Shown: positions 40,616 to 53,401 of the stretch, one piece after another
Layout: each line of letters starts with the position of its first letter
Numbering within the stretch: position 1 is the stretch's first letter
DNA from: Neurospora crassa OR74A
Taxonomy: Eukaryota; Ascomycota; Sordariomycetes; Sordariales; Sordariaceae
NCBI RefSeq assembly: GCF_000182925.2
Contig: NC_026504.1
Location: forward strand, 3,472,001-3,536,000
Length of the DNA: 64,000 nt
Direction: 5' to 3'
Translations under genes and position numbers: made by a program
Notes under the pieces: model-generated
What the model was told of the DNA's origin: nothing
The model's database searches: none
The model's input: the letters and a program-made list of their open reading frames with translations, nothing else

Positions 40616-40928
40616 CGTTCCCACACTCAAACACCTGTGCAGTCTTGGCGGACGTGTGTGTGTACACACACACACAACTTTTTGGCAAAATGGACCATCG
40701 ATGAGATTTCATTTGCTTATATCTCTACCAAACGGGGAGATAGAGGAAAACCGACTTGAGATTTAGGATCAGCGTACTTAGAACTACTAAGAAATAGTTT
40801 TTCCTCCAGGATAATTACATCTCGTCATCTCCATCTTTCGTTTCAATGGTCCGTTTTGCCAAAAAGTTGTGTGTGTGTGTACACGCACACGTCCGCCAAG
40901 ACTGCACAGGTGTTTGAGTGTGGGAACG
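40616..40928. mobile_element. MITE-like element with 83-bp terminal inverted repeats
   Basis: Left arm 40616-40698 and right arm 40846-40928 are inverted copies identical at 81 of 83 positions; both differences are T in the left copy versus C in the right (read on the same arm sense). The arms start CGTTCCCACACTCAAACACC and contain an internal GT/AC palindrome. The 147-bp centre has a further small hairpin (GAGGAAAAC ... GTTTTTCCTC) and no coding capacity. I see no clear target-site duplication, so an inverted duplication is an alternative to a non-autonomous DNA transposon. High arm identity suggests recent origin or gene conversion. Confidence 0.72.
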
Positions 40929-41373
40929 CATGGCGGGGATCTCCCTGCCGCTGCGACCCCGCAACCCGGCACGGCTCTTGGTCTCCACTGTGCCCGCTTA
41001 CTTCTTGTTCAACACCTCAATCATTTGCATCTTCCTATCTACCTAGGCATAGTATCCTCACCTTGCTATGTTATCTCAAACACCGTTTAAACCATTCCAA
41101 TCCATATTGATCAGCCAAACCCATAACATAACGTTCTTTATTGGTAATACAGATTTGTCTAAATAGGTACTCCAGTTCGTCACACTAACTCGCTCGCCTT
41201 CTGTTCCAATCCGCAACCCAAACCTTCACAAGGTTTATGAGGTAACACCATTGACTGTCATCTGATCCCGAAATTGAATACATAGGGTGTCTGGTTTTCA
41301 ACTACATCATCATGTCCAACCCGTGTTTTATAATCCAACTATTGTCCAACTTGTGTTATTCATCCCAAGCAAC

Positions 41374-43597
41374 TCAAGCAGCAGGACTAGGAAGCTCCTT
41401 CATTTCTTGACTGCCCATATTTGTCGGCGCCGAGTGATAACTCGATCCCCTATCTTGCTCTATCTTCTGATCACTGGATCTAGGACTGTCCTTGGCCGAG
41501 GTCGGAGATCCAGGAATCATATGCGCCGGCGGCGGCTTTGTCAGCACTCCCGAGGCCCTGCCCTCAGATGCGAGCGACTCTCGCCTCGAATTTCGGCTTC
41601 TGAGGTGTTGTCGTGGGAGGCCTTCGGCTGGGGCTTCCTTCTTGGCCATGATCAATCCATTCGTTGTTGGTCCTTCTGATGGGTCTTTTAGAGGGAAAGA
41701 TGACGAGGGACGGAGGAGACCTTCGTTGGGTCCTTGAGATCCATTTTCAGGAGGTTGCGAGGGTGGTGGCCCTTGTCTTCCCTTCTTGATACTCTTCCAT
41801 TCCATTCCGAATGCGCAGAGGAGCGAGGCGAATGCAAGACCCATGGCCGCTAGAAAGATGCGCTGGCAAGCATAGTTATATGCGCCGATTACGCGATCTT
41901 TGTATTCAGGTGGTACTTCGTTGGTGAGCTGCGTGGCGCCTTCGTTAACGATGACATGGCCGCCGATACCAGGGATTCCGGACAGTTTCTTGACCAGGAG
42001 GTTGCTCAGGATAGTCTGGCCCACTGATGTGAAAACGGCGCCGCCCAATTGTTGGACAAAGAAGTTAATGGCAATGCCTGTGCTGACATCTTCTTTCGGC
42101 AAAACCGTCTGGATGGCCAAACCTGACGTCTGCATTCCAAAGCCGAGACCGAACCCTGTCAGGAACTGGAAGGCGGCCCAGTGCGAAGACGGACTGCCTG
42201 GATTTAGTGTGCTCATGAGACCCTCGCCTACCGACATGAGTGAGGGAGCGACGAGCATAGATGGTACATAGTATCCGATTTTCTGGGTAATGATACCGGC
42301 AATGATACTCGAAACGACCAGGCTGAGAACGAGCGGGAGTGTATAGATACCCGACTTGATGGGATCGACCTGCTTAACGGTTTGGACTTTTGATCGACGT
42401 TGTTGGTCAGCTATAGTTCAGATTAAAAGGGGCTATTGTTGGATATAAAAACTTACACCATATCGGTACGTAATACACCATCATAAGCATAGACCCTGCC
42501 AAGAAAAAGGTAAAGGCGGTGCCAAAAGCCACACTTCTCTGTGTGATGACCTTTGGCGGCACCATAGCCGTCTTGGGTTTCAAGATCTGGACAACAATAA
42601 AAGCCGCCGTACATGCCCCAAAGAGCGCGAAGAGGAGAATGATACGCCACGAATTCCACGCATAGGTCGAACCGGCCCACTGTAAAGCAAGCAACAGACA
42701 CACGGTTCCAGGAAGGAAGAAAATCATGCCGATGGGGTCCAGCCGTTTGATGTGTACTCCAGGCCTAGCAGGTGGGCGCTTCTCTTTCGGTGGGTTCCAG
42801 AAGAAGACCATAAAGATAAAGCTGACAGCACCGATGGGCAAGTTGATGTAGAAACACCAACGCCAAGTGGCACCGCTCGTGAAACCTCCGCCGATCAAGG
42901 GGCCCATAACCGATGCAATACCAAACACCATGCCGAAGAGACCTTGAAAGGCAGGCCTGCGGTGCAAGGGGACCATAGGGATCATGATCAACATGCAGCC
43001 GGAGAAGATACCGGCAGAAGCCATGCCAGCAATGGCACGACCAACGATGAATACGGTGGAGCTCGGTGCCGCGCCGCAGATGGCGGAGCCAATCTCGAAG
43101 ACGACAACGCTGACCAGAAAGACCCTATAGATGGAGTGTTCTATTAGCACAGATCCCCACTTCACTGTTCACGAATAGCATAACGAAGATACTGACCATT
43201 TCATATCATAAAACTTGTAGATGCGCCCATAGACAAGTTGAGCACACGATGTGGTTAACATGTAAGCGGAGCCATACCATCCGATATCACCCAAAGCGTT
43301 GAACTCGTCGGATATGCGCGGAACGGCGGTCGCGATAATTGTCCTGTCGAGAGCAACGAGAAACAGCGCCATAAAGTTGCACAACAGAGTCAACCAGAAC
43401 CTTGGGCTCTTTGGCTTGTACAGATCTTTCTCATTTGGCTGCGGTTGGCCCGTAGGCGGCGGAGAGGGAGAGAGCTTTTCGACATCGTTTGGTTCTGCCA
43501 TGCTACCAGCGCCCTTGGATTCGTCTCCCGGGCGATTATGATGGCTTGACTTGCCACTACTACTGAGGGACGCGGTGGACTGCGAGACGGTAGCCAT
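41374..43597 (-). CDS. DHA2-type MFS drug:H+ antiporter (14 TM)
   Basis: Plasma-membrane multidrug or toxin efflux pump of the major facilitator superfamily. Exons 43597-43197, 43124-42457 and 42386-41374 with introns of 72 and 70 nt give 693 residues. A disordered Ser/Pro/Asn N-terminus (~75 residues) precedes the first TM. Motifs of the 14-spanner DHA2 group are present: LDRTIIATAVPRI in TM1, GRIYKFYDMKWVFL (motif A, spanning the first intron), GPLIGGGFT followed by WRWCFYINLPIG (motif C and its neighbour). The tail after the last TM is ~110 residues, hydrophilic and Ser/Pro-rich (GRQGPPPSQPPENG). The frame stays open upstream of 43597; I chose the ATG giving MATVSQSTAS because Arg/Glu-rich leader sequence precedes it. 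No biosynthetic cluster adjoins, so the substrate is open. Confidence 0.9.
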
Positions 43598-45837
43598 TAT
43601 GGATGGGGGCTCGAAACTTGGTGGGAGGTCGCAGAAAGATGGAAAGCGAGGCGACGGGGTCCCGTGGAAAAAGGAGGACCAGCCTGCCGGGCGGGAGCGG
43701 GGACAGAGTGCGACCGAGACACTTGTTGTGATCCGATGGCCGATGGGGGGTTCGTCCCGGGGTCCTATTACAAGCAGGTCTCTCTTCGTTGGTTTTCCTT
43801 CTCGCTCCTCTTTCTCGCGTTTCTCCTCTGCTTCTCTCCTTCTTTTCGTGCTGGACACTGGCAGCCTTGGTGACGAAGGGGGCCAATTTTAAGGTCTCAC
43901 AAACTGAGTTCGGATAGTCAGACGAAACAACAAACGGCCGGGTCGGCTAATTAGTCATGCCTCATCACGCCAATTATCCAGGTGTGAGGTTCCGGAATCG
44001 TGTGGTTGTTGAGATGAGACGTAACGAGGTGAGGATTAGGTGACGCACGGTGAGTGACTTGAATGAGCCAAGCCTTTGGAGGAGATGTGGGGAGTATGTA
44101 AACAAAAAGCTGAAGACGGGAAGCAACTAAACCAGTACAACACAATCAGAGGTGCGTCAAAGATATGCTGATCCGGCAGTGCTTGCTTGCGTATGTACTA
44201 ATGATATCGTCACAGAGGTATCCAGAGAATTAGAAGAAGCGTAGAAAGAAAGAAGAGGGGGATCGCGGCAAGAAAGAAAGAAAAGGCAGCGTCGCGCACG
44301 CGGTCGTCTATATAAGACACTGTTCTCTTGGTCTCGGACATAAAAAGTAACCAGCGTGACGATTTGACAGCCTCCGGAGATGCTAGTCTAGGCGACAGGC
44401 AGGCGTGGATGACGGGTGACGGCAAGTATGAGACCGTGGACCCGCGAGTTCAAGATCAATCCGTCGGACCATCTAGCTCTTAACATGCGCATCGGTCCCT
44501 TAACCTCAACCTACGGCACCGCGTCAGGATGAATTGTGATCCGAAATACCTGAGTTACATGGACACATCCATTGGGACATGGGCAAGATCCAGTCCATGT
44601 GCCTTCAGTAGGGATTTTCAAATTCCTCAGTGGTCCCCATGTATGGTCCATGTAGAGCCATGTAGAGGCATGCTGCTCCCATTCTGTCGGGAATATGCAA
44701 CTTTGATATTGGATGACGGGCGCGAGATGGATGGAGGGACAGGGGAACCGAGGCAATGAAGAAGATGAAGGGAGGCGGATGAATGATAGGCGTAATGAAG
44801 CGAGTGGCTACCTCTACCTTTGCTCTACCTATCGTTTTCCATTTCGCCATCCCAAGGGCTGCTATCTTGGGCATTGAAGAGAGTGTTGGTGTTCCCATTC
44901 CCATCACTGCAATTTGTCAAAGCAAAGAGGATGGAAACCTAAGATGTCGGAGCATCGGAGCTTTGGGTGCAGACTCTGCATTCCCGTCCACTTACTTCAC
45001 TCTGTCCTCCCTGCGCGACAATTGCCTGTTTCTGACCTGATTACCCGGACCACTCCTGCCTGCCTTACCTATTCTTTGTCCCACTATCTCGTTTACTAGC
45101 CAAAATGGCATCTTGTACCTTGCGCGAAGCGAAGAAAGGGCAGGAGTTCCCCATCGCAAGATCCGCTCCTGCAGGTTAGGTCCATGAGCGCGGTGTCGTG
45201 TGGAGCTGGACCCCGGGGGGGAGATGCGGCCCAGACGCAATGGCTTCTCAAAGGCTTAGCGTCTGAGTGTCGTACAATCAAATGGCACAGGCGGTGGTCG
45301 GCCCCTGCAAGAACCGACCTGTTTTTTGGGTCAAGTTGCGATCTCCAGGTGGATTTAGCGGCTCTGGTGCCCTATGACCCCGCCGAGTGGAGGAGGTTTG
45401 GTTGGACCCACTCTTAACCTCATTGCATTCAGGGCAAATCCACTTTTTCGCTCCTGGCCTGAATTCCTCGGGTACGAAAGAGAGCTCTCGGTCCCGAAAC
45501 CAACAACCGGGGTGCCAGGAAGGTACCTCGTCGCGCTCCTGCATCGTCTCGTTTCACTCTTTACGCACTATCCACAGTGCCGGGATCGGTCAATACCAGT
45601 GCGAACATTGCTTTGAACTCTAAGGGCCCGACGTCGGCCTCGAGACACCAGAGATCAAGTAGTGAACCGTACAGGTAATATAGGTAGGTGGTAATATTCC
45701 GTCGTCATGCTCGTCACGGCCATCAGAGAGCAGCAGCAGCGGAAGCGGAAGGGAAGGGATGGGCAATGAGTGGTATGCAATTGTCAAAGGTGCACAAGCG
45801 ACGGCGATATCCCGCTGCCAACTCTCACGCCTTACAC

Positions 45838-45859
45838 AGACACACGCACACACACACAC
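45838..45859. repeat. CA-dinucleotide microsatellite
   Basis: CA repeat with one CG interruption in the upstream region of the Zn2Cys6 gene. Confidence 0.85.
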
Positions 45860-47412
45860 CAGAAAATGGAAAGAAAGGGGCCAAGCATCTCGCTAACCCC
45901 CCAAGGTGCGCAATACACAGTAGGGCTGGCTCTTGTCAACCTATAGCTGGCGCACAATCTAATGCGACAGCGCTTCCAATTCCACGGCAATTGCAGTTAG
46001 CATTTCCCGATGCACAGTAGCTGTCACAGTGGCAGTGAGTGGCAGTGACAGCTGAGGACAGTTCGGAGATACACTTTGGTCAGCTGCCTCCAGTCCAGTC
46101 TAGCTTCGATCCAAGGTCATGATTCTTATTAGGACGTATCGAGTATCAAGGCCGACATCCATCGTATAGACGGATCCAGCAAGGCATGCGCGGCCTAGGT
46201 AAGAAACCCGTGCTGCGGCGGGGAAGGACAAAGAAACCAGGACGAGGAAGAGACAGGAGACCAACTTGAAAGAGGCCACGAGACTGGAACCGGGGCTGGA
46301 GGGGAACGAGCAGTCTTAAGCTGGGCATTCATCATCCACAAGGCTTAGCAGTGCAAGCAGAGACGAGCGGTCAGGATGTGTGGACTTGGAGTGTCTGGAC
46401 TTTGGACAGGATCTAACCCTTTACGAGCCATACCAGCACGCCTGTTGCTTGCTTCCTTGCTTGCCTTCTCTCGGTTTCTTTAGTCTCCTCGAATTGGCTT
46501 GATTGCTACTGCTTTCTGCTGCTTCTGGCTGCTTTTCATCGCCTTGCTCCTCTCGTCAGGGCTGGCTCTGTTTGCTTGCGTCTTTTCATTTTCTTCTGGT
46601 CGGGTCATCGTCCTTTTATTTGTTTCTTATTCTTTCTTCGTCGTCGTCGTCGTCGTTCAACACACGAAATCCACAGTATAGCACCAACAGCTTGGGACAG
46701 GAACAAGCGCCTACAAGCGCATACCATTTTAGACCACTTTATCTTGTGTTGCCGAAAGCGCATCCAATCGCCCGCTTTCCTTTTTGCAACTGAACCCCTC
46801 TGCTGGCCACGCTTTCTTCGCCATCCCAGCATTCCACGGCTACCAACGCAAGGTAGGTGCTATTGACTCCTTCTTTTTTTTCCCCCCCAGCGTTCGGGCA
46901 CTTCGGGTGCTTCGATGTCTCATCTGGTCCCGAGCCTCCTCCACTCTACTCTGGCACTCCCTCGACCAGCCTACCAGCAGCCGACCACAGCCTTTCGCTA
47001 CCTACCTACCTACCTACCTCTGTCGGCAGCTCACTCCCAACTATCATCCATTTACGTCTCTGGAGAATTGTGACGCATCTCTAAATCGGGTGTGGCTTTT
47101 CTGCGCCTGTCCTGCTGGCAGCAGCAGCCATCAGGCCCCCGGCCTCCGGGTTCCAGATTCCAGATTCGGCCAAGGATCCAGACAGCTGAGGACCGGACAC
47201 CGGACCTTGGGGACAGAAAATTGACATCGAGCGGTATCTGTCTGGAGATTGGATCTTGACCCTTCCACATTCCAGTTGAGGTACCCCGATCCGCCCCATC
47301 ACATACTACCAGTACCTGCTTTTGCCTTCGCTGATACTACACACATCGCCCTTCATCCAGCGACAGATACATGCTGTGGACGACACTCTAATCCTGCACA
47401 CCTGACTGGCGG

Positions 47413-47437
47413 CACACACACACACACACACACACAT
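47413..47437. repeat. CA-dinucleotide microsatellite
   Basis: Twelve uninterrupted CA units in the probable 5' leader or promoter of the Zn2Cys6 gene. Confidence 0.88.
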
Positions 47438-48150
47438 ACTGGCATACATACCTCACACACGGATATCCCACGTCCATCCGCAAGCTCCCACTGCCCTGGC
47501 CCCTCCCTCACATCTACTTGTTGGACATTGATGGCTAAAGAAAGGTAGAAAGTACCCAACTATCACATTACCCCTTCAGTTCCTCGAGCACGCCAAGGCA
47601 TCCCGCCCGCGAGTAGTGTGGTTTCAGCCACGGAGACACCATCCGCCTCCCGCGTGCGCTACCAGGACTGGACTAGAGGAGACCAGAGGTCAGGGAAGCA
47701 GAATAAGGCGAGCGCAAGCTGACGGTATACCCAATACAGGATAGCAGAGAACTGTACAAGTTTCCTTTTGTAGCGGCTGTCCTGCGGTTCTGCACACAAG
47801 CATCTGTCTTCGAGCCCTGGGTGACCCCAGGAGCCGACCCTTGGCACGCCCACGCACGCCGTCAAGAGAAAACTGCAGAAACAAGTGCGGGAACTGTGAG
47901 TCTGTGGTGACGCCAGCAAAGTTACCTCACCCTTGAAAATAACGGCCACTTGTGGTTGGGGGCTTGCTAGGCGTGGCCTGGTAGGCCTGGCTCAGCAGGC
48001 AGAAAGCGCTGCCACTCAACTGGCCTGGAAAACCACGGCTGGGTCAAGTCCCGTCTCGGACCCGAGCGGCCCGTCTGCATCCGACCAAGCTTCACGGGGA
48101 CCCCCGCAACACGCTTTTACATAAGTCAAGGTAGTCGACTGGTGGCCAAC

Positions 48151-51035
48151 ATGGCTTCGGAGCTTACGCCGCCGGACCAGCGGCATGACTACCTTCACCA
48201 GCACCCGCAACCCCCGTTGCCGCCCTCGTCGTCGTCGTCGGAGCAGAGGCATTCCGTCGGCGTCCATTCCCTTCAGGCCGTCGCTGAACCCTCGGTGATG
48301 AAGTTGACGCGAGGCCATTCATGCGTCCTTTGTCAGCAGCGCAAGGTCCGTTGCGACAAGCAGAAACCTTGTGCCAACTGCGTCAAGGCCGGCGTCGAGT
48401 GCCGCGTTGTCCCGCCCCAGCCGCCTAGGCGCCGCAAAAAGAAGCCGCATGAGCGGGACCTCATCGACCGCCTCAAGAAATATGAATCCCTCCTTTCGCA
48501 GCATGGCGTCAACTTTGAGCCCATTGCCCACGACCTCAAAATATCGGAATGCGTCGACGATGTTGCCGACCTGGAGCAGGACCTTAGCGGGCTCAAGACA
48601 TCCCCTTCGAGTGCCGCAGATCATGTCTCGCCTGGCGATCAGGGATATGATAAGTCAGTCCTTCCCATGTAATCCTTCACTGATGAACCCCCCCCCCCCC
48701 CCCCACACCACGCTAACTTCGTGCCCTTGCTTCACTCAGGCAAAAGTGGTTCCCATATAACAAGGAGGTAAGCGTGATCGAACCCCCTATCCATCCAATG
48801 CTCGTCGTCACCATTCCATATTCCGGGTTTGTTCAGTATTGGACTTGCGTGCTTCGGCTGGCCCATATACCTTCTTTGGCATTCTTTAAAGACTCTACAG
48901 TCAATCCAATGGCCATGACCAGGTCTCTGTGCAAAATGTTGACCCAAGAACAAAAAAAACCGTAGTTCCGAGCCATGGACGAGGAGCTTGCAGATTCCTC
49001 CGATGAGGATTGTGAGGGGCCAACACTCCATCATGCATACGACACGATGTTCGATAACAACGATGGCTTCCCTTTCGTCGTCGGCGGATCTCCTACCAGC
49101 GTGACCAATTCGCACCCGTCCTCGTTTCAGATATTCCAGCTATGGCAGACCTACATCACAAATGTTAACCCACTCTTAAAACTCAGCCACACTTCCTCTC
49201 TGCAGAAGCAAATCATAAGTGCTGGCGCAAAACCGGCAAATATCCCCAAGCCTTTGGAGGTTCTCATGTTCGCCATCTACTTCTCTGCTGTTACATCGAT
49301 GACTGCTGAAGAAGTTCAGACCGAATTTGGAGAAGACAGGACTATACTGTTGGCGAAATACCATGGCGCAACACAGCAGGCTCTGGTCAATGCTGGCTTT
49401 ATGAGATCAAACGAGATCATGACCTTGCAAGCTTTCCTGTTGTATCTGGTAAGTTGTTGCCCAACTACGTTACAGAACGTTATCAGCTGACACCATCTAT
49501 CCTAGCTCTGTGTCCGCCAATATGTTGACCCACGCTCGATGTTTTGCTTGATGGGTATTGCCGTCAGAATTGCGACCCGGATGGGCATTCACAAGGATGG
49601 ACAACAGTTTCGGTTACCTCCGTTTGAGGTGGAGCAACGAAGACGTCTATGGTGGCAGATTGTTATTTTGGACAAGCGAATAGCAGAGATCACTGGTTCG
49701 GCCATTACCGCGTTATCGAGCTGCGGCGGTGATTGCAGATTCCCCCTAAATATCAACGACTCGGATCTCAACCTCCACGGAAAGGACTTCCCGACTCAAT
49801 ACCCCGGCCCGACCGAAATGCTATTCACCCTCACCCGGATTGAGTTAACGGTTGCCGCGGAGCCTAATGGACTTCGTGCTGTCGTGACTACACCTGGAGG
49901 GACTCGCGTCACGCAGCCGCGAGTACATTTCAGCCCATCTCCGGCGTCACCAGATGTTGTTACCCACGTTGCAAACACCAATTTGCCGCGCGATTTGGAA
50001 AGTTTTTGCACGTATATGGAGAATGCTTACCTCAAGTATTGCGACCCCAAGGTACCTCTGCACTTCTTCACCCTGTTGGTGACAAGGCAAGCGCTCGGCA
50101 AACTCCGAGTTATTGACTTTCTCTGTCGCGAAGCCACCCAGGGTGTCATGGACCACAATGAACGAGACGCACTTTTTGAGCAGGCCATGCTGATGGTTGA
50201 ATATGACAACATGTTGCAGGGCAATGAGGCTTTGAAAGGATTTAAGTGGTACACTATGCTCAACTTTCCGTTGCCGGCCTACATTTTCCTTGTACAGGAT
50301 CTGAGAACGCGCACGACTGGTGCGCCCTGCGAGCGTGCCTGGACTCTTATGATCGAGAACTTGGAACGCCGTGGCTTGACATCTAATTTGCGTACACCGA
50401 TGCATATCGCTCTCGGCGGCTTCTTTGTTAAGGCCTGGGATGCCCACGAGGCGGCGCAGAACCAACTTGGACGTCATTTACAGACGCCGAAAATAGTGAC
50501 TCTGATGCGCAATACGGCAGCCAAGTTCAAACGACCAAACAGTCCTCCGCAAGTTGGTAGTGGTCCAGTCGGCGGTGTTGGTGGCAGCATGTCCATGTCA
50601 TCGGATCCACGACAGTCCGTGGCCAACTCGGCTACGCCGCCAGGAATGATGCCCACGGCATCCATGCCTCCTGCTATGGCGGGCATGGCAGGCCCTCATG
50701 GGCTTCCTGGCGTCGGCATGCAGGCGGGAATGTACACGACACCCAAACCGATGCAGCAAACGCCACAGACTGATACGTCACCGCAAATGGGTTCAGCTAG
50801 CATGATGATGAACGAGTCGATGATGTTCGGATCGCCCAACGGAGGCTTCGATACTGGCATGGGCCAGATGTTTGGGGCTGGAGCGCCAGCGCCACCGTCA
50901 GCAGGCTCAATGGATCTCGACATTTCGCAGATGGATTGGAATTATCTGGTGCAATTAAGCTCTTTCGGAGGGTTCAATCCGAATTACTCGGCGCAGATGC
51001 AATACCCTCATCAACCGGGTCCGGGGAATCAGTAA
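48151..51035 (+). CDS. Zn2Cys6 binuclear-cluster transcription factor
   Basis: Fungal DNA-binding regulator of 847 residues from four exons: 48151-48653, 48740-48767 (28 nt), 48967-49449 and 49506-51035, all in frame. The zinc cluster is perfect C-x2-C-x6-C-x5-C-x2-C-x6-C (C58, C61, C68, C74, C77, C84), followed by a basic linker PPRRRKKKPHERD and a short dimerisation coil DLIDRLKKYESLLSQHGVNF. The fungal-specific middle homology region runs from ~200 to ~600 (LWQTYITNVNPLLKL, AVRIATRMGIHKDGQ, EVEQRRRLWWQIVILDKR). The last ~150 residues are Met/Gly/Pro/Ser-rich and end in an acidic-aromatic segment, MDLDISQMDWNYLVQLSSF, typical of an activation domain. Intron 1 carries a C17 run at 48688-48704. 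I do not recognise its target pathway. It is nearest to the MFS gene, 4.5 kb away and divergent. Confidence 0.92.
48688..48704 (+). repeat. C17 homopolymer inside intron 1 of the Zn2Cys6 gene
   Basis: Seventeen C in a row between donor and branch region of an 86-nt intron; a length-variable site that could affect splicing. Confidence 0.85.
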
Positions 51036-52401
51036 GGGAGGCTAGGAGATAGGCGACGTGAAATGTTGTGTTTAGAACAGTGATACCCCCGATAAACCCC
51101 CCGAATACGTTTGGTCGAATGTGTTGGTGTGTTGATGTTTGTTGGGTGGCTTGTTAAGTGTGGTTAACTGAGTGAGAATCTCCTCTCAAGGATTAGAAGT
51201 ACGAGGTAACGAAAGCTAAGTATAGGGGTATTTGTCCGATTATATCATGAAGCTTGAGGTACATTGTGGTTATGAGGTCAATCGGAGCATACAAAAGGAG
51301 GAATTGAGGGACAACAACTATGGACCGGTGGAGGAACATTCTGAGTGATATATAACAACAGCTTACGAGTCTGGAACTGTATGTATGTCTAAGGTGATAA
51401 GACACTGCGTCCTGTGTGTATGAGCTGTTTGCTCTACGTGGGGTAGTGTGCTTTGTGCAAGCGGAAGTTAGTTTAGTAAGTACCTGCGTGTGCATCTGTA
51501 TCTAGCAAGCTAGAAAGAAAAGGCTTGGAACCTCCGTTGGTATGGTTGCATAGTCCGCATGTTTTTTGTTTTTGGGTCTGGTCATTTATTGGTAGTGCAG
51601 GTTTGTTTGAGTGTTGTCAGTAGGTCGTTTGGACGTATGTACCGAAAGCGCTCTTCGGTGGTATCATTTTCGAATTCTCATTGGCACACATTTAGGACGA
51701 TCCAGTTTTCTTGTCTTTACTGAACATGATTATATATTCGAAATTATCTGGATGATGATAGACTCCATTTCCTTCTTCCCGAATAAGTTCTTTTTGTGCT
51801 GCCAAGACTCATTTGCCGTTCTTTTTTACAAGGTTATTACCATACATCAAGTCCGACTATGGTTGGAGCGGTTGAGGACTTATTTCACTTGTCCCTCAAT
51901 CTCACTAGGAAGGAGACGGGAATGGAACCCGAAACCCTCGAAGAATCAATTCTCGATTTTGAGCTCACGATGGTTCATATCTCTGATTACTTCAGGATTA
52001 AGGACCAGAAATAGAATAGCAGCAAGCACTCCTGAGTCTTTCGAACATTGTATTTACACATCCATCTATACACCCATTCATTCTCTTTTGGTCCATGTAC
52101 GTCCGTACCTAAACCTGATATCTCCGCTTGGTGACTGAGTAAAATGGCCATAAAAAAAAAACAGAAAAGAGGTAATGCCTGAAAAACCTGGATATCAGAC
52201 AGGACGCTAGCAGTTCTGTAACGCCCAAGTCCGAGCCTCTGTGCCTTAAGACGCAAAGAGGGGGGAGGGAAGGGGGGGGGGGGGGGAAGGAAGTATCGTG
52301 CATCATTAAAAGGTTTTCACTAAATGAGCGGACATATTCAAATGTAAAGAAGCATGTTGCTTCTTTTTCCTGCTTTCTGTCGGGCGCTCGAAGAGGGATA
52401 A

Positions 52402-52404
<3 letters not shown>

Positions 52405-52437
<33 letters not shown>
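52405..52437. repeat. T33 homopolymer
   Basis: 33 uninterrupted T followed by a further T/C-only stretch to about 52472; A-run on the minus strand. Confidence 0.9.
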
Positions 52438-53371
52438 CTTTTTTTTTCTTCTTCTCTTCTTTTTCTCTTTTAGCTGAACTTCAGCAAGTAAATACGGCGT
52501 CATATCTACCCACATACATTCGGGTGCCGAGTGTAGAGTCGGACATACCAGTACAATATATATACCCACGGGTTAGCTAGCCCCTCTTCAAGCCACCGAG
52601 AAATAACAAAGAAAACTCCTCCAGACTCCCCGCTATGTTAGCAGAAAAAAAAAGGAGAAAAAAAAAAGGGGTGTGATTGACGCACTACACTATAGTATCA
52701 TGGTATGTTGTGCCTGTGCCCCGAGGCATATAGAAGACCACATACGTACACATCCTGAGCATCTTTAGTCTTGAGACTGGAACCGGCAAAGTGTGTGTTA
52801 TCAATCTTACTTGGTATCCGAGATTTGGTCCGGCATAATACGAATACTGAATTTGTAAGTTATATAGTAGACACTTTGTATTTTTTTTTTTGTATACACG
52901 TGGGATTCACGGTAGGAATTGTGAAGCTACATGAATAACTATGTATGTATTTTAGGCGAGTAAAACGTAACAGCTAGCAACAACATTTCATCGAGCAAAC
53001 AGGATATTTATACATGTACTGCTGGGTGGCTGGCTGGCTGGCTTGTGGTGTATATATAGGTGGCTCGGGGATACCGTGACTGAATGTCATGTACAGAAAG
53101 TTCGTAGTATTCCTTTCCCCAGCCCTCTTGACTAAATGGCAACAGAGCAGAAGATATTTCGAGGACAAAATGACTAGTTTTCTCCATGCCAACAAAGGAG
53201 GATCAAGACACATGCCTGAGGTTCTGACCAACGAAATCAAGAAAATACAGCAAATGTATCGTAAACTACTTGAAACATTTCAAAGATTCAATGAGTGCCT
53301 CAACTGCCTTGGCAAAGCGTTATCACTATTGCTTGAGTAGCGTAGTAGCGTAGATAGAAAAAAAAGCCGTG

Positions 53372-53401
53372 ATCCATCCATCCATCCGTCCATCCATCCA
53401 T
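53372..53401. repeat. (ATCC)n tetranucleotide repeat
   Basis: About seven ATCC units with one GTCC variant in the gene-poor convergent region. Confidence 0.85.

Larger units (their letters stand above)
38889..41373. other. Gene-poor region with poly(A) block and inverted-repeat element
   Basis: 2.5 kb without a convincing gene. It contains the promoter of the SLATT gene on the left, a 52-base A-rich block (39385-39436), a 313-bp inverted-repeat element (40616-40928) and the 3' flank of the MFS gene. Frames of 80-110 codons (for example 40155-39835 minus) show no known motif. Confidence 0.5.
43598..48150. other. Large upstream region of the Zn2Cys6 gene, no intact gene seen
   Basis: 4.55 kb between divergent genes. 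It contains CA microsatellites (about 45838-45859 and 47413-47437), repeated TACC units near 47000-47018 and T/C-rich stretches. Around 45612-45278 on the minus strand a frame with a CPEC motif and upstream in-frame stops may be a gene remnant. Much of 46400-48150 is C/T-rich and may be a long 5' leader of the transcription-factor mRNA. Confidence 0.5.

Noticed and set aside
51611-52138. 175-codon plus-strand frame downstream of the Zn2Cys6 gene
   Set aside because: No ATG at its head, no motif, lies in AT-rich 3' flanking DNA.
53089-53340. 83-residue ATG-initiated frame (MYRKFVVFLSPALL...)
   Set aside because: Short, isolated in AT-rich convergent DNA with no recognisable family; cannot be told from chance.
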